This document shows, one piece after another, positions 23,501-33,600 of a stretch of 64,000 nt of DNA (positions are counted from its first letter, which is position 1; every line of letters starts with the position of its first letter). The DNA is taken from the NCBI RefSeq assembly GCF_046546515.1, contig NZ_JBKHKJ010000002.1:62001-126000 (forward strand), read 5' to 3'. The notes beneath the pieces are model-generated. The model was not told the DNA's origin. It did not search any database and saw only the letters and a program-made list of their open reading frames with translations. The translations under genes and the position numbers were made by a program. The DNA is from Parasediminibacterium sp046546515 (GTDB taxonomy: Bacteria > Bacteroidota > Bacteroidia > Chitinophagales > Chitinophagaceae).

Positions 23501-26500
23501 ACCGACCGACCTAAGCGAGCGTTGGTGATATAGACGCCCAAAGCGTACCTGCCATTATCATTTACATCTATCTGGTATTGCAATGCGTTGTTTACGGTAT
23601 CCGTCAGCTTTACTATCTTCCCGCTATTTGAATAAGAACAGGCAGTAGTTACAGCTCCAACTAATGGAGTAATATAATTTTGTGGTTGAATGATTCCTGT
23701 AGTTAAAAGTATCGGACTACTCGTGGTGGTTACACCCAAATTATCAGTAGCAACGGCAGTAATAGTATATACACCACTGGGTATTCCCTGAAAATCTAAT
23801 GAATAAGGATAAGCAGTATCCTCACCTATTAAAGTACCATTGTTGAAGTAATCAACCTTGGCTATTGTTCCATCACTGTCATTGGCATTGGCAGTAATAA
23901 AATAATCGGTGTAAGGCATGATGGTGGTTGGTAAATTAAATGGGGAAGTAATACTTACCGTTGGCGGCTTATTGGTTACAGTGATGGTTATAGGGTTGGA
24001 AATATAGCTGTTGCCATAAGCATCATAAGCCCTTGTAGTAATCCTGAATGTGCCAGAAGGAACATTTGCCCAAGTGAAATTATAAGGATAAACATTGTCT
24101 GTACCCAACAAAATATCCCCATTATAAAACTCTACCTTTGAAACACTACTGCTAGTGGCGGCTGCCGTGGAATTGATGGTAATATTACTGCCGGAGGAAA
24201 AGGTAGCATTAGTGGCAGGGGATGTGATAGAGGTAGTTAATCCTATTGGGGCAAAATTTATCCATGCAAAATTCTTTCCCCCAGCAACATAAAAACTAAG
24301 CTTTAATGTTTGTTGCCCTGCATTGGCAAAGCTTATGAGCGTATCCTTAGGATAAAAATATGCAGGGCTACCTGACGTGTAAGTATAGGCCGGAATAAGA
24401 TTAGATTGTATAAGGGTGCCATTAGAGGCTATATCTACATGCTGTGTACCAGAACTGTATGGGTTAGTCATACTGAATTGTAGCTGATAAGTACCCGCCG
24501 CAGCAACATTAACGGTATAAGAAACCCAGTTGCTATCCACCTTGCCAATATAAGTTCCCCCACCTGTAGATTCTGGATTTTGAGATAAAGCAACCGTCGA
24601 ATTAGATGAATTAGTAGAAAGGTTACCTGTGTAAGTATAATTCTGTGCCTGTATCAATCCGGGGATGGGGTAGTAATTAAGCCAATAAATTTGCATATAG
24701 TCAATAGCGGCAATACTGTTGCCAAAACTAATGTTGAGGATATGATTACCAGTTGAGGCAATGTCAAAAGCTGGGATAGTTATTGTTTGATAAGCACTAG
24801 ATGTAGGCACTGACAAACTACCCACAGCTACGCCCCCATTGGTTATAGCACCTCCATCCACGGTTACACTGATACTATTAATTGCCAGATTGTTCAATAA
24901 TGTAAAACTTAGCGAGAACTTACCAGAACGTGCAGTAGTAAGGTTATAGCTTAACGAACCATTTGCCGCTATGTTTTTAACAACGGCATTATTGCTTCTT
25001 GTAGAGTCAACAGCTATTGTCCCACTGGTGTTGCTACTGAAATTCTCCGCCTCGAAAGTGCCAACAGACACTGTAGAGATGGGTGATGTAACTGTTTGGC
25101 CTGCAAGGTTGGTCACTTTGGCGGTGAGATTATGAAATCCTGTAGTGGTAGTACCTGCCCATGCGAAAGTGTAGGGTGCTATAGAATCTATTACCAATTG
25201 AATAGGCCCATCATAAAAAGAAACAGCAGTGATAGGTATTTGCGTGTTGGCAATATTTGCGGTTACCGTAACTGTGTCGCCTGGTATCAAAACTGTATTA
25301 GTAACTGGGGTTACGGCAACTATTGGGCTTGATACATCAGTAATACCCACAGAACTTATTTTAAACCACTGGTGCGAGGCAAGTTTCTGTGGTGTAGAAA
25401 CAGGTTTTGAAAATGTAATTGTTTCGGCTATATTGTTATCACTGTATAAAAAATGATTTTTTAAAGAATCTACCAAAAGAATATAGTTGCCCTGCGTAGG
25501 CGTAAAGTTTGTTGTATCATCGTAATACTTGGTAAGGCTATCGAATGTTGCAAGTATTGTTTTAGAACCGCCTATTTGTTTACGCACTATGCTCACCCTT
25601 GCATAAGCACTAAATGAAAAAGGCGCGGTTAAAGTAATTGTATCATACTTCAAAGTATCGTAACGGCGCATTGCTATTGCAAAATTCTCGTATTGTGTTG
25701 TACCCGTGCTACCCCAAACACCATTTGCCAGATTGGTTAGCACCGTAGTATTTACACTTGGCGTTGAGGAGGTATTATACGGATACAAAAAAGTAGAAAA
25801 GGTAGCTGGTGCTGCCTGCTTCTTGGTATAAATAACTGTAGGGATGGGCGTGTGGGAATGTGCTATCCACCCTACATAAAAAGGGGAGGTTTGCCCCATT
25901 ACCTGCTTTGCTGATAAGCCATTGGTTTCTATTGGCTTTACCAATAATTGTGCAGGTGTCAATGTATTTAACGTAGTAGCTGCATTTGTGGTACTATTAA
26001 GATAAGCAGCAGGCGCATTGAGGTTGAAGTAATTATTAAAGGTATGTGTACCTGAACCTTCCAAAAAGTCTGTTACCACATAATAATAAGGTTTTAGGAA
26101 GAAAACATGCCTGTTATGGTTAATACTATAATCTTTTGTACCAGTCCATAAATTGTTAGTACCTCCACCGCCAAATGCGTGCGCCTGGTACCCATCATTG
26201 TATGTTCCGCAGGTGTAATCGGCTACAAAGTTAGAAATCCATGGTAATGAAGAAGGGGAAGTAACCACTTTTTGAGGATACTGGTGCAAAGCCACTGTAC
26301 TATCATCTTCCCTATGTTGGTCTTTGCCATCAACAGTAATTGTATTGTGTGCCTCTGTTGAATAATCATAAACTTGCCATTGCGAATGGTCGTAAGTATA
26401 AGCTCCTCCTTCTATCAATAATGGGCTACCAAAGCAAGAGAGGTACAGATCCAAATCGCCCTCATGCCCATGATACCAAGCACCTATTGGCCCATTTTTA

Positions 26501-29500
26501 AAAAATAGATAGTTGGCATTTTTGTCCCATCCACTCCGCATAACATTGAAACCTGCGTAAGGAAAGCGGTAACTCACCGCATCGGGCGCCTTGCCCTGTG
26601 TTCCACCACTTGAGGCAAACAAAAACTCAGGGTCGCCCCACTGTGTGTAGGCTGCACTTACAGCGGCAGTTGTAGAATCGGAATTATCATTTGTAGGGGG
26701 CAGTAGCCCTGAAGGTTGCATTAAATAAACATCGTACCAATACATTTTTTTCAGGGTGGCTAGGTATGCACTGGGTAATGCAACGTGATTAATGGTTGCT
26801 ATCTGGGATACCGTCATAAAAAAATCCCTAGTCCAATTATGATAGCCAGGTGCCAATTCTGTTTCAGCCCCATCTGGGTAAATGGCGCTATCCATCGACT
26901 CCGCCAATAAATTAAAAGCAGTTTGCTGCCAAGTAGGCGCATCATTAAATTCGGGAAAAAGCATGGCAGCAACAGCCAAGCCAGCAGCCCCCAAAATTTG
27001 ATGATTAGAAGGTGCAACTTTAGTATTGATAAATGCGTTAGATCCCCAATTTAACCGCCATCCATGCCATAATATGCCTTTTGCAAAAGTGGCAACGGCA
27101 GAGTCGACAAAGCTGGGTGACTTTAAAAAAGTATAAAACCCATTCATCCAAGTGTCTTCCATCCTACACCCCTCTTGCAAGTTTTGTAAAACGGCAGGAT
27201 AATAATAAGATGAATTACCAGTGATAGCCCCTTTAGCGTTTGTCAACTGGAAAGGATAATAAATAGATGGGTTTGTGCCACCAATGTTTCCATTAGCGTC
27301 ATCGCTAGTGGTTATGTCCACAGGAAAAGAAGCAACCCAATTGCACATTTGGTTAACCCATGCTTTGGTATAATTTTCATTTTTAGTAGTCATGTAACTA
27401 CCGTAGAGCGCACGCCAAAAATAAAATCTTTCCATAGAACCCCAATAGTTAGCATTGTTCACATCAGTTGGGGCTATTAGGCCATTTTGACCTGGAAACC
27501 ATTGAATATTGGTTACAGCGGCACCAAAGCGATGATTAGGGGGCTGAAAGCCAGACCCATTATCAGGGCCTATTATGTTGTAAAGACTTATACTATCGGC
27601 TCCTGCTCTGGTATCAGTACCATTGCCAGAAGGCGTACCTAGCGGGAACCATTGGGGGGCATTACTACTCAACCTATATTGATGGTAATAATATTTGGCA
27701 CTATCATATTTGCTTTTAGCAACGTAGTACCTTACACTATCCAACCCCGGATAATTGAGGTTCATGGCAGCGAATAAGATAGAATCGGTTACTACCAAGC
27801 CAGTATATGGGGTATAACCAGTGAGCCAAACACTGTTTGATGTAGTACTTGTAGCACTTGTATAACTTAAATTATTGGTAGCCTTAACCGTGAAGGTATA
27901 AAGTACCCCCTTTGATAGGCCATTAACAACAATAGGGCTTATAGTGCCTGTGGCAGTAATATTGCCAGGAGAAGCGGTTACTGTATAATTGATAGAGCTA
28001 GCCCCGCTGCCCATATAGCTTGATGGGGTGAAAGCTACTGTGGCACTTGTTCCACCCGCTGTTGTCATCGAAGCCGAAATATTTGTGGGCGTTGTGGGGA
28101 TGTTTGATTGTGGTGTTACTGCATTGGACGCCGCACTTGCCACGCTATTTGAAGTGCCATTGTTTGCAATCACCTGGAAAGTATAGCTAGTGCCATTCGT
28201 TAATCCAGACACCGTTATTGGGGACGTGGTATTGCCGCTTTGGGTAATGGTGGCAGACGGTGTAGAGACTACTGAATAGGTATAAGTACCCGAAATTGAA
28301 TTGAGTGATGAGGGTGTAAAAGCAATGGTTGCTTGCCCGCTTGCAGTAGATGTGGCTGTGCCAATAGTTGGTGGGGCAAGCGCAAAAGTATAAGCATTAC
28401 CTATGCCTGTATAAGCAGTAGCAGCAGGCAAGTTGATTGCTGCGGTAGTAGCAATCGTATAAGGGTTACTTCCTATCGGGGAGTTTAAAATATTCTCACT
28501 GTAACTACCAGTATATACACCTAAAATTGGCGTTGATAAAGTACCAGTAATATTACTGCCGTAATATTGATAGGTGAGTGAAGTAGCATTGGCTATACTA
28601 GATAATATAGACCATTGCCGGTTTACCACATTGGAACTATTGTTCAAAGCATTGGTAAAAGAAGTGGAAAGGCCAACAGTAATATCGGGTGCATTGGTAG
28701 TACCTGTAAAAGTTATTGGGGTATAGGAAGTAGTAGCATTACCAATAGGGAATATTACAGGGCTAGGGTTTTTAGTTGCACTTGAATTGACGCCTTGTAT
28801 CTTTAACAATCCTGAACCCAACACTATATAATTGTTGCTGCCAGCACCCGCAATACAACTGGTTGCATTAGCGTTAAGCGCAGAGCCAGATAAATTAAGG
28901 TTATTGTTCCCTGCATTCAGGTAACCAGCGGTAAGGGTTAGTGTGCCATTGATAGAAGCAGGACCAGTTAGTGTAACAGCGTTTCCACTACCTACTGCCA
29001 CTTCAAGATTGCCCAAACCAACCCCTGCTATATTTTTTCCGGCACCAGTCATCAGAATTTCACCAACACCAGCATGATTACCTGTACCAGCAATATTCCC
29101 CGAAAGGGAAATAACATTTCCATTGTCTGCCAGCGTGGCATTTGCTCCTAGTGTTAAATCGCCAGAAATTGTTACGGGTGTGTTCAAGGTATTGTTTGCC
29201 CCTATTGATAGGGTGGTAACATTTAAAGCAGTGGCGCTATGGCGGAAATTTAGGTATGCGCTAGTGGCAATGGAGGAAGATAATATGGCAGTTATGGTAT
29301 TTCCTGACAATCCTGTAACAGTCCCTGCACTGCTTGCCCCGCTATTTACATAAATAGATTGTCCTACTACAATTCCACTAGCTGAGGCCACGGTAAAAGT
29401 TACCCCAGTTCCTGTAGAAGCACCACTTGTGCTGTATGTGCCAAAAGCAGGTGGATTGCGAAAGTTCAGTTCTGCGCCACTTGCTAAGCTAGTGGACAAA

Positions 29501-30516
29501 GACGAGGTAATTGTGTTTCCAGAAATATTTGAAACCGTTCCTATCAAGGTAGAAGCATTGTATATTGATTGCCCTATTTGAATATTGGATGCAGAAGTTA
29601 CAGGAATGGATGTACTTGTGGTAACAGCAGAAGACGCTGTTGTGGCAGCTACAATAGAACAAAACATTTTGGTAGTGCTTGCCCCATTGAAAATATAGTT
29701 TATGCTGGCGGCATTAAACCATCCAGCAGTTGTGGTATTAAACAAATTAATATTGCCATCAAGCCCGCTTGTGCTGCTGGAGATAACCGTAGCACCTGCA
29801 TTAACAGCAAAAGCATAGCCACTATATGGCTGGATAGACGCATTGCTTCCGAAATCTACCGTTGCGCCGCTGGGTACTGTAAAGCCCTTTTTAATGGCTA
29901 CCCCGTATCCATTGGTGATCAACGTGGTGCCCGATGCCATTGTAATGGTGGAGTTTGAGGAACTGTTGCCACCATTTCCCACTGTTATTGAACCATTCAG
30001 CGTGACCGTGGTGCCCGTTCCCGAAATAGATAAAGCACCTTGGTAGTTGCCCGCTGGCAAGTATTGATTCGTGGCACCATCATAAATAAGGCTACTATTA
30101 GATGTAGTAGTGGCGGCAGAAGAACTGAATGCCCCAGCAATAAAAGGAGCATTACTGATACTTTCCACATATAGTTTAGCATACACCTGCACGTCCACTG
30201 TTCCCGAAATAGAATTTCCCGAAGGGATAGAAAGAGATGCAACATTTGTTCCGTCTCCAACTACAACCTTAGAACCCGACCCAATTGTCCATGTAGCGGT
30301 GGCGCTGTTCCAGCTAGTAACCACCTTTGTTCCTGCGATATTGAAAACCTGGTTGGCAGCCGTAAAATTTGCTGGGCTGCCACCTGTGCCATTGCTATTG
30401 AGGGCCCAACTAGAAACGGCATCAACATTGCCCGATTGATAGTAATAATTTGTTTGCCCAAGCGCAATAGTAACCGTGAAAGCTAGAACTAGAAAGAGTA
30501 TAAATTGAAATTTCAT
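20542..30516 (-). CDS. Giant heparinase-type lyase with beta-strand repeats, Fn3, CBM and T9SS sorting domain
   Basis: 3324 residues from the ATG at 30516; an ATG three codons upstream (30525) is also possible. Signal peptide about 1-21. Residues about 22-710 are Ser/Thr/Gly-rich beta-strand repeats beginning with the paralogue-shared NYYYQSGN-x-D motif. Two Fn3 domains (about 712-900) follow, then a heparinase II/III-type lyase (about 905-1720) with N1171-H1172 (APSNHQI), Y1225 (PGYHNW) and H1349-G-H1351. CBM6/35-like and Ig-like modules occupy about 1820-2560, and a second beta-strand-repeat region with LLGNPFPA-type motifs runs to about 3150. A T9SS type A sorting domain (VYPNPL, about 3240-3324) ends the protein. 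All proposed catalytic residues are present. It is predicted to be exported through the outer membrane and attached to or released from the cell surface. Confidence 0.88.
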   Translation of the reverse strand: MKFQFILFLVLAFTVTIALGQTNYYYQSGNVDAVSSWALNSNGTGGSPANFTAANQVFNIAGTKVVTSWNSATATWTIGSGSKVVVGDGTNVASLSIPSGNSISGTVDVQVYAKLYVESISNAPFIAGAFSSSAATTTSNSSLIYDGATNQYLPAGNYQGALSISGTGTTVTLNGSITVGNGGNSSSNSTITMASGTTLITNGYGVAIKKGFTVPSGATVDFGSNASIQPYSGYAFAVNAGATVISSSTSGLDGNINLFNTTTAGWFNAASINYIFNGASTTKMFCSIVAATTASSAVTTSTSIPVTSASNIQIGQSIYNASTLIGTVSNISGNTITSSLSTSLASGAELNFRNPPAFGTYSTSGASTGTGVTFTVASASGIVVGQSIYVNSGASSAGTVTGLSGNTITAILSSSIATSAYLNFRHSATALNVTTLSIGANNTLNTPVTISGDLTLGANATLADNGNVISLSGNIAGTGNHAGVGEILMTGAGKNIAGVGLGNLEVAVGSGNAVTLTGPASINGTLTLTAGYLNAGNNNLNLSGSALNANATSCIAGAGSNNYIVLGSGLLKIQGVNSSATKNPSPVIFPIGNATTSYTPITFTGTTNAPDITVGLSTSFTNALNNSSNVVNRQWSILSSIANATSLTYQYYGSNITGTLSTPILGVYTGSYSENILNSPIGSNPYTIATTAAINLPAATAYTGIGNAYTFALAPPTIGTATSTASGQATIAFTPSSLNSISGTYTYSVVSTPSATITQSGNTTSPITVSGLTNGTSYTFQVIANNGTSNSVASAASNAVTPQSNIPTTPTNISASMTTAGGTSATVAFTPSSYMGSGASSINYTVTASPGNITATGTISPIVVNGLSKGVLYTFTVKATNNLSYTSATSTTSNSVWLTGYTPYTGLVVTDSILFAAMNLNYPGLDSVRYYVAKSKYDSAKYYYHQYRLSSNAPQWFPLGTPSGNGTDTRAGADSISLYNIIGPDNGSGFQPPNHRFGAAVTNIQWFPGQNGLIAPTDVNNANYWGSMERFYFWRALYGSYMTTKNENYTKAWVNQMCNWVASFPVDITTSDDANGNIGGTNPSIYYPFQLTNAKGAITGNSSYYYPAVLQNLQEGCRMEDTWMNGFYTFLKSPSFVDSAVATFAKGILWHGWRLNWGSNAFINTKVAPSNHQILGAAGLAVAAMLFPEFNDAPTWQQTAFNLLAESMDSAIYPDGAETELAPGYHNWTRDFFMTVSQIATINHVALPSAYLATLKKMYWYDVYLMQPSGLLPPTNDNSDSTTAAVSAAYTQWGDPEFLFASSGGTQGKAPDAVSYRFPYAGFNVMRSGWDKNANYLFFKNGPIGAWYHGHEGDLDLYLSCFGSPLLIEGGAYTYDHSQWQVYDYSTEAHNTITVDGKDQHREDDSTVALHQYPQKVVTSPSSLPWISNFVADYTCGTYNDGYQAHAFGGGGTNNLWTGTKDYSINHNRHVFFLKPYYYVVTDFLEGSGTHTFNNYFNLNAPAAYLNSTTNAATTLNTLTPAQLLVKPIETNGLSAKQVMGQTSPFYVGWIAHSHTPIPTVIYTKKQAAPATFSTFLYPYNTSSTPSVNTTVLTNLANGVWGSTGTTQYENFAIAMRRYDTLKYDTITLTAPFSFSAYARVSIVRKQIGGSKTILATFDSLTKYYDDTTNFTPTQGNYILLVDSLKNHFLYSDNNIAETITFSKPVSTPQKLASHQWFKISSVGITDVSSPIVAVTPVTNTVLIPGDTVTVTANIANTQIPITAVSFYDGPIQLVIDSIAPYTFAWAGTTTTGFHNLTAKVTNLAGQTVTSPISTVSVGTFEAENFSSNTSGTIAVDSTRSNNAVVKNIAANGSLSYNLTTARSGKFSLSFTLLNNLAINSISVTVDGGAITNGGVAVGSLSVPTSSAYQTITIPAFDIASTGNHILNISFGNSIAAIDYMQIYWLNYYPIPGLIQAQNYTYTGNLSTNSSNSTVALSQNPESTGGGTYIGKVDSNWVSYTVNVAAAGTYQLQFSMTNPYSSGTQHVDIASNGTLIQSNLIPAYTYTSGSPAYFYPKDTLISFANAGQQTLKLSFYVAGGKNFAWINFAPIGLTTSITSPATNATFSSGSNITINSTAAATSSSVSKVEFYNGDILLGTDNVYPYNFTWANVPSGTFRITTRAYDAYGNSYISNPITITVTNKPPTVSITSPFNLPTTIMPYTDYFITANANDSDGTIAKVDYFNNGTLIGEDTAYPYSLDFQGIPSGVYTITAVATDNLGVTTTSSPILLTTGIIQPQNYITPLVGAVTTACSYSNSGKIVKLTDTVNNALQYQIDVNDNGRYALGVYITNARLGRSVQWLVDGAPAAVDSLPLASYALPIHKLSDTLPVWLPPFDLSAGTHTITLKFTGNVDTLNYISLMDLNYQEIPGTMSANSYSCYGSDTIPTAALNTAYAYTDKNGVSGVAVTNLNKNWVAYAVNVDSAGTYQLSMRLSNRYSNSGWTGPTITYGAAPVTTMRVDVLVDTTYQLSLPFPSYTWNSGSTVIGFGTASTPTFNFATPGKHILKIYFYGNVVSFDSLTFTLVKSLPPTLTVWNGAYDTLWNNTNNWNNGLPSASTSAIIPSIAALPTVNDTEAVHNLVVYNKAAVNNMGNLNIWDSLSNNGLIYGSGLVSLIGTSAQLILGNGTISNLMLNNSHGASIAPGSNSLAITGTLNLLSGTLNTNGNLTLRSSSLATASITPIMSGTGIAGNITVQRYIPAKATRKYALLSSPVSQLISNAWQQQVYITGSGAGGQVCGSANSNGFDVTQTNKPSFYTYNAPLLNNTRWVSIPNTNATSLTPGVGYLVMIRGSRGNGGGCNNQLNTYTPAAPDSVVLSATGAYNTSPTANVYGTTSTGSTSSAYTLLGNPFPAALSATAFLNANSSLITNNIWMLAINGNNTNGYGSWNKATKISTGYWPNDYVADNATDLIIPSGSAFFVERTAAADAAVSFSEQQKISLPKNGVSIFGVGGSNAWNDKVRVTLANTDSTFIDDAVALFGDDAQISDTAYTIFDTYSLNMGNPQFIALVKGGLPLAVSTMKTPLLPDSIQLHVHSSSTGNLQIRFSQYELFNGNISINLWDKFLNKVLDIRANPSYGFAVTADTNSQGANRFVLVVNKSNTLAIDAISLAAIKANGAVGLAWQTSFPGLDTFIIEASTDGQLFSAIGTVKGIDSVSRYTFSINKSLVENSYYRIKAIGKTSKVWYSNTVFIQGNPAKASIVVYPNPLSGNAFSLYLKGFAAGRYEVVLYDMIGKKIEQLPLIHNGVKQDYNLMLQNKLAAGMYKLVVKNADSGEAKAQLSVEEH

Positions 30517-30544
30517 ATTAAACATGCTTTAAATACAATGACAT

Positions 30545-30600
30545 AACCCAGTTTTTGCAGTGAGCCTTGCAACTAAAGGCTGAACTGCAAAAACTGGGTT
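30545..30600 (-). terminator. Perfect 17-bp stem hairpin between two giant genes
   Basis: AACCCAGTTTTTGCAGT (30545-30561) pairs perfectly with 30584-30600; an inner AGCCTT/AAGGCT stem extends it. It fills most of the gap between the stop at 30612 and the next start at 30516. No long U-run follows on the minus strand, so full termination is uncertain; it may reduce read-through or stabilise the 3' end of the upstream transcript. Confidence 0.65.
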
Positions 30601-30611
30601 ATTTGGTATCA

Positions 30612-33600
30612 TTATTCTTCCTCAGTAGCGGCAATCTCCCCCCATTTAGCGGCTGTGCCTGCTACAGAGTATGCAATTTTAAAATAGGTAGCCCATGCTG
30701 TACTTATCAAATCTTTTGCATTATATCCACTTGCAAAAGGCGCATACTTTTGCTCTATTGCTTCCTTTTTTTCGAGTATTGCATTGGCTTTAAAAGGGCT
30801 TCTACGGTCTTCATTTGTTACTGTACTGGCCAGCCAATTAAACGCCCCCCATTGTATCTTCTTATCTTTAGGGTTGAAAAATGGAATGATAGAATAAAGG
30901 GTATAAAGCGAGAAAATATTTAACGGCCTTGAATAATAAAAATAACCATTGCTCGTATATGCCTTGGTTGTAATACGGAAAGTGCCATAAGGAATGTTGG
31001 TCCAGTTATAACTAAATATCCCACCGCTGCCAGTTGTTACTGTTGCCAGCAGCAAATCGCCATTATAAAATTCCACTTTTGTAATAGTGCCACTGGTGGT
31101 AGTAGCCGAATCCTTGATGAGCAGGGATGTGCCAGCATAAATCGTAGTGTCCCTCACTGGTATCTTAATTGCATTTTTAATGCCTGTAGGCGTAATATTC
31201 ACGCTGCCAAATGCGGTGCTTGTCCCGTATGTTTTAAACCGTAGTGTTTGTGGCCCAGCACTTGTAAAAGCGATGGTCGTATCCAAATCATTGAGTGTTT
31301 GGTTAGTACCGTTCCATGTATATGTAGGGAAAGTGTTTTTCTGGATAAATGCCCCGTTCGCATAAATTTCTATGCGCTTTCCAGTACTGCTGTATTTATT
31401 TGCCATGCGCAATTGCAAGGAATAGGTGGTGGCCGTAGGTATATTTACCTTGTACTCTATCCAATTACTGTCTAAATTAGAAAATATTACCCCACCACCA
31501 TACGCCTCGTCTAGCTGTATAGGGTATAAATACCCATTCTGGTTTATGCCTATTGCAAAGGAGCCAGTATCGCTAAATGCTGCTGCCTGCAAGAATGCAG
31601 CAACTGGGTAATAATAGTTAAGGCGGAAATAATCGACCCCGGCTATATTATTGTTAAAGGTTACCCTAAGCGTATGCCTGCCAGCAGTGATGTCAAAACT
31701 ATCATTCTTTATGGTTTGATAATTGGCTGAAACCGGGATAGTGATATTACCTAGCGTAGTGCCACTATTGGCTGCTGGAAGGCCATCAATGGAAATAGAA
31801 AAACTATTTACAGAGTCGTTGTTTAGCAGGTTTGCATAAAGGCTGTATTTGCCTGTATGGTTCACATCCACGCTATATTCAAGCCAACCATGGGCCATCA
31901 TTTTTACCAAGGTATCGTTGCTGTAATTTAAATTAACATCAATGGTTCCCGTTGAATCTTTTGTGTAAAATTCTGCCTCGAAATTGTTTACTGAAACATT
32001 TACTGGGGGGGAAGTAACTGTATTGCCAAGCGAATCGGTTAATACAGCATTTAACGTATGTAAACCTGTTGTTGTTGGCGAAAATGCAATAGCGAATGGG
32101 TCAGTGCTATCTACGCCTTGTGCCTCTAAATTATCAAATAGTTGCACATTGGATACATGGCCAATTAAATCTGTGTATTTATTTCCAATCAACATGGTAT
32201 CCCCCATTACCATAACGGTGCTTACAGGATTGGTGATGCTATCCGTTGGATTGGGGATACTATCAGTAATGCCTGATGAAGTTATTTTTATCCATTGATG
32301 GGATGGGATAGTGAAACTTTGAGAAACAGGTTTTGTAATAATAATAGACATGCTGGCATTATTGTCGTTGTATACGTTTACCTGGCTAGCCGCCGATTGA
32401 TTAACTATATAGTTTGCCTTTGTACAAGTAAATGTAGCAATACCCCCACTAAAACTGTTAAGGCTATCAAATGTTACTGTTGTATCTCTTGCGTTAGTCA
32501 TTTGCCGCCCTATTGCTGTATGTGCATTTGCAGTAAACTTAAATGGGGTTGTTATGGTCATTGTACTATTCAAGCTATCGTACCTCCTGATAACTACTAT
32601 AAAGTTCTCGTACGGAGTAGTGCCTTTGCATCCCCAAATACCTGTGCCAATGCCTGTTAACAACGACGTAGTAACGGATGGAGGGGTACTCGTGTTGTTG
32701 TAAGGATACAATAGTGTAGCAAAAGAAGCCCCTGAAGTAGATGCTGTTTGTGTTTTTTTATATATCAAGGAAGGTATTTTCGTCATTGGGACTGCTTCTG
32801 TTTGGGCAATCCAGCCTTGCAAAGCGGAAGGAGATGAACTACCTTTTACTATTGTGTCCGACAATCCTAAGGTGTCTATTGGCGAGACCAACAAATGGGC
32901 AGTGGTATGTGAACTATAAGAAGCAACTGCCTTATTAGAAGCGTTGACAATAATTGCCGTATCAGCATTGAGTTGAAAGTAATTTTCGTATTTGTGTGAA
33001 CCTGTACCCTCCAAAAAGTCTGTTACAACATAATAATATGGCTTTAAAAAAACCAAATGCCTTGTATGGGAAACAGAATAATCTTTGCTGCCAGTGAAAT
33101 TTTTTGGATTGACCGAACCTTTAAATGTCTCAGCTTGATAACCATCGTTATAAGTACCACTTGTATAATCTGCAACCCCATTGGTAAGCCAAGGCTGATT
33201 GGACGGTGCCGTGGATATTTTCTGAGGAAATTCCTTCAATGCCACTGTACTATCATCAAGGCGGTGTTGATACTTCCCATCCACCGCTATGGTATTGTGC
33301 GCCGGTGTTATTTTTGTATAATATAACTGAAGGGAATTATCATAATTCCAACCTTCTGCTTCTGCGAGCAGCGGGTAACCAAAGCAATTTAGGAACAAAG
33401 AAAGATCATCCTCATGCCCATGCCACCAAGAACCGATAGGCCCATTTTTGAAAAACATATAGTTTGCCTGGCTGTTCCAACTACTCCTCATTACATTGAA
33501 ACCCGCCCATGGAAATCTATAACTAAGTGTATCTGGTGCTTTGCCTTGTGTTCCACCGCTAGCCAAGAACTGAAATTCAGGATCATTCCACATAGTTGTG

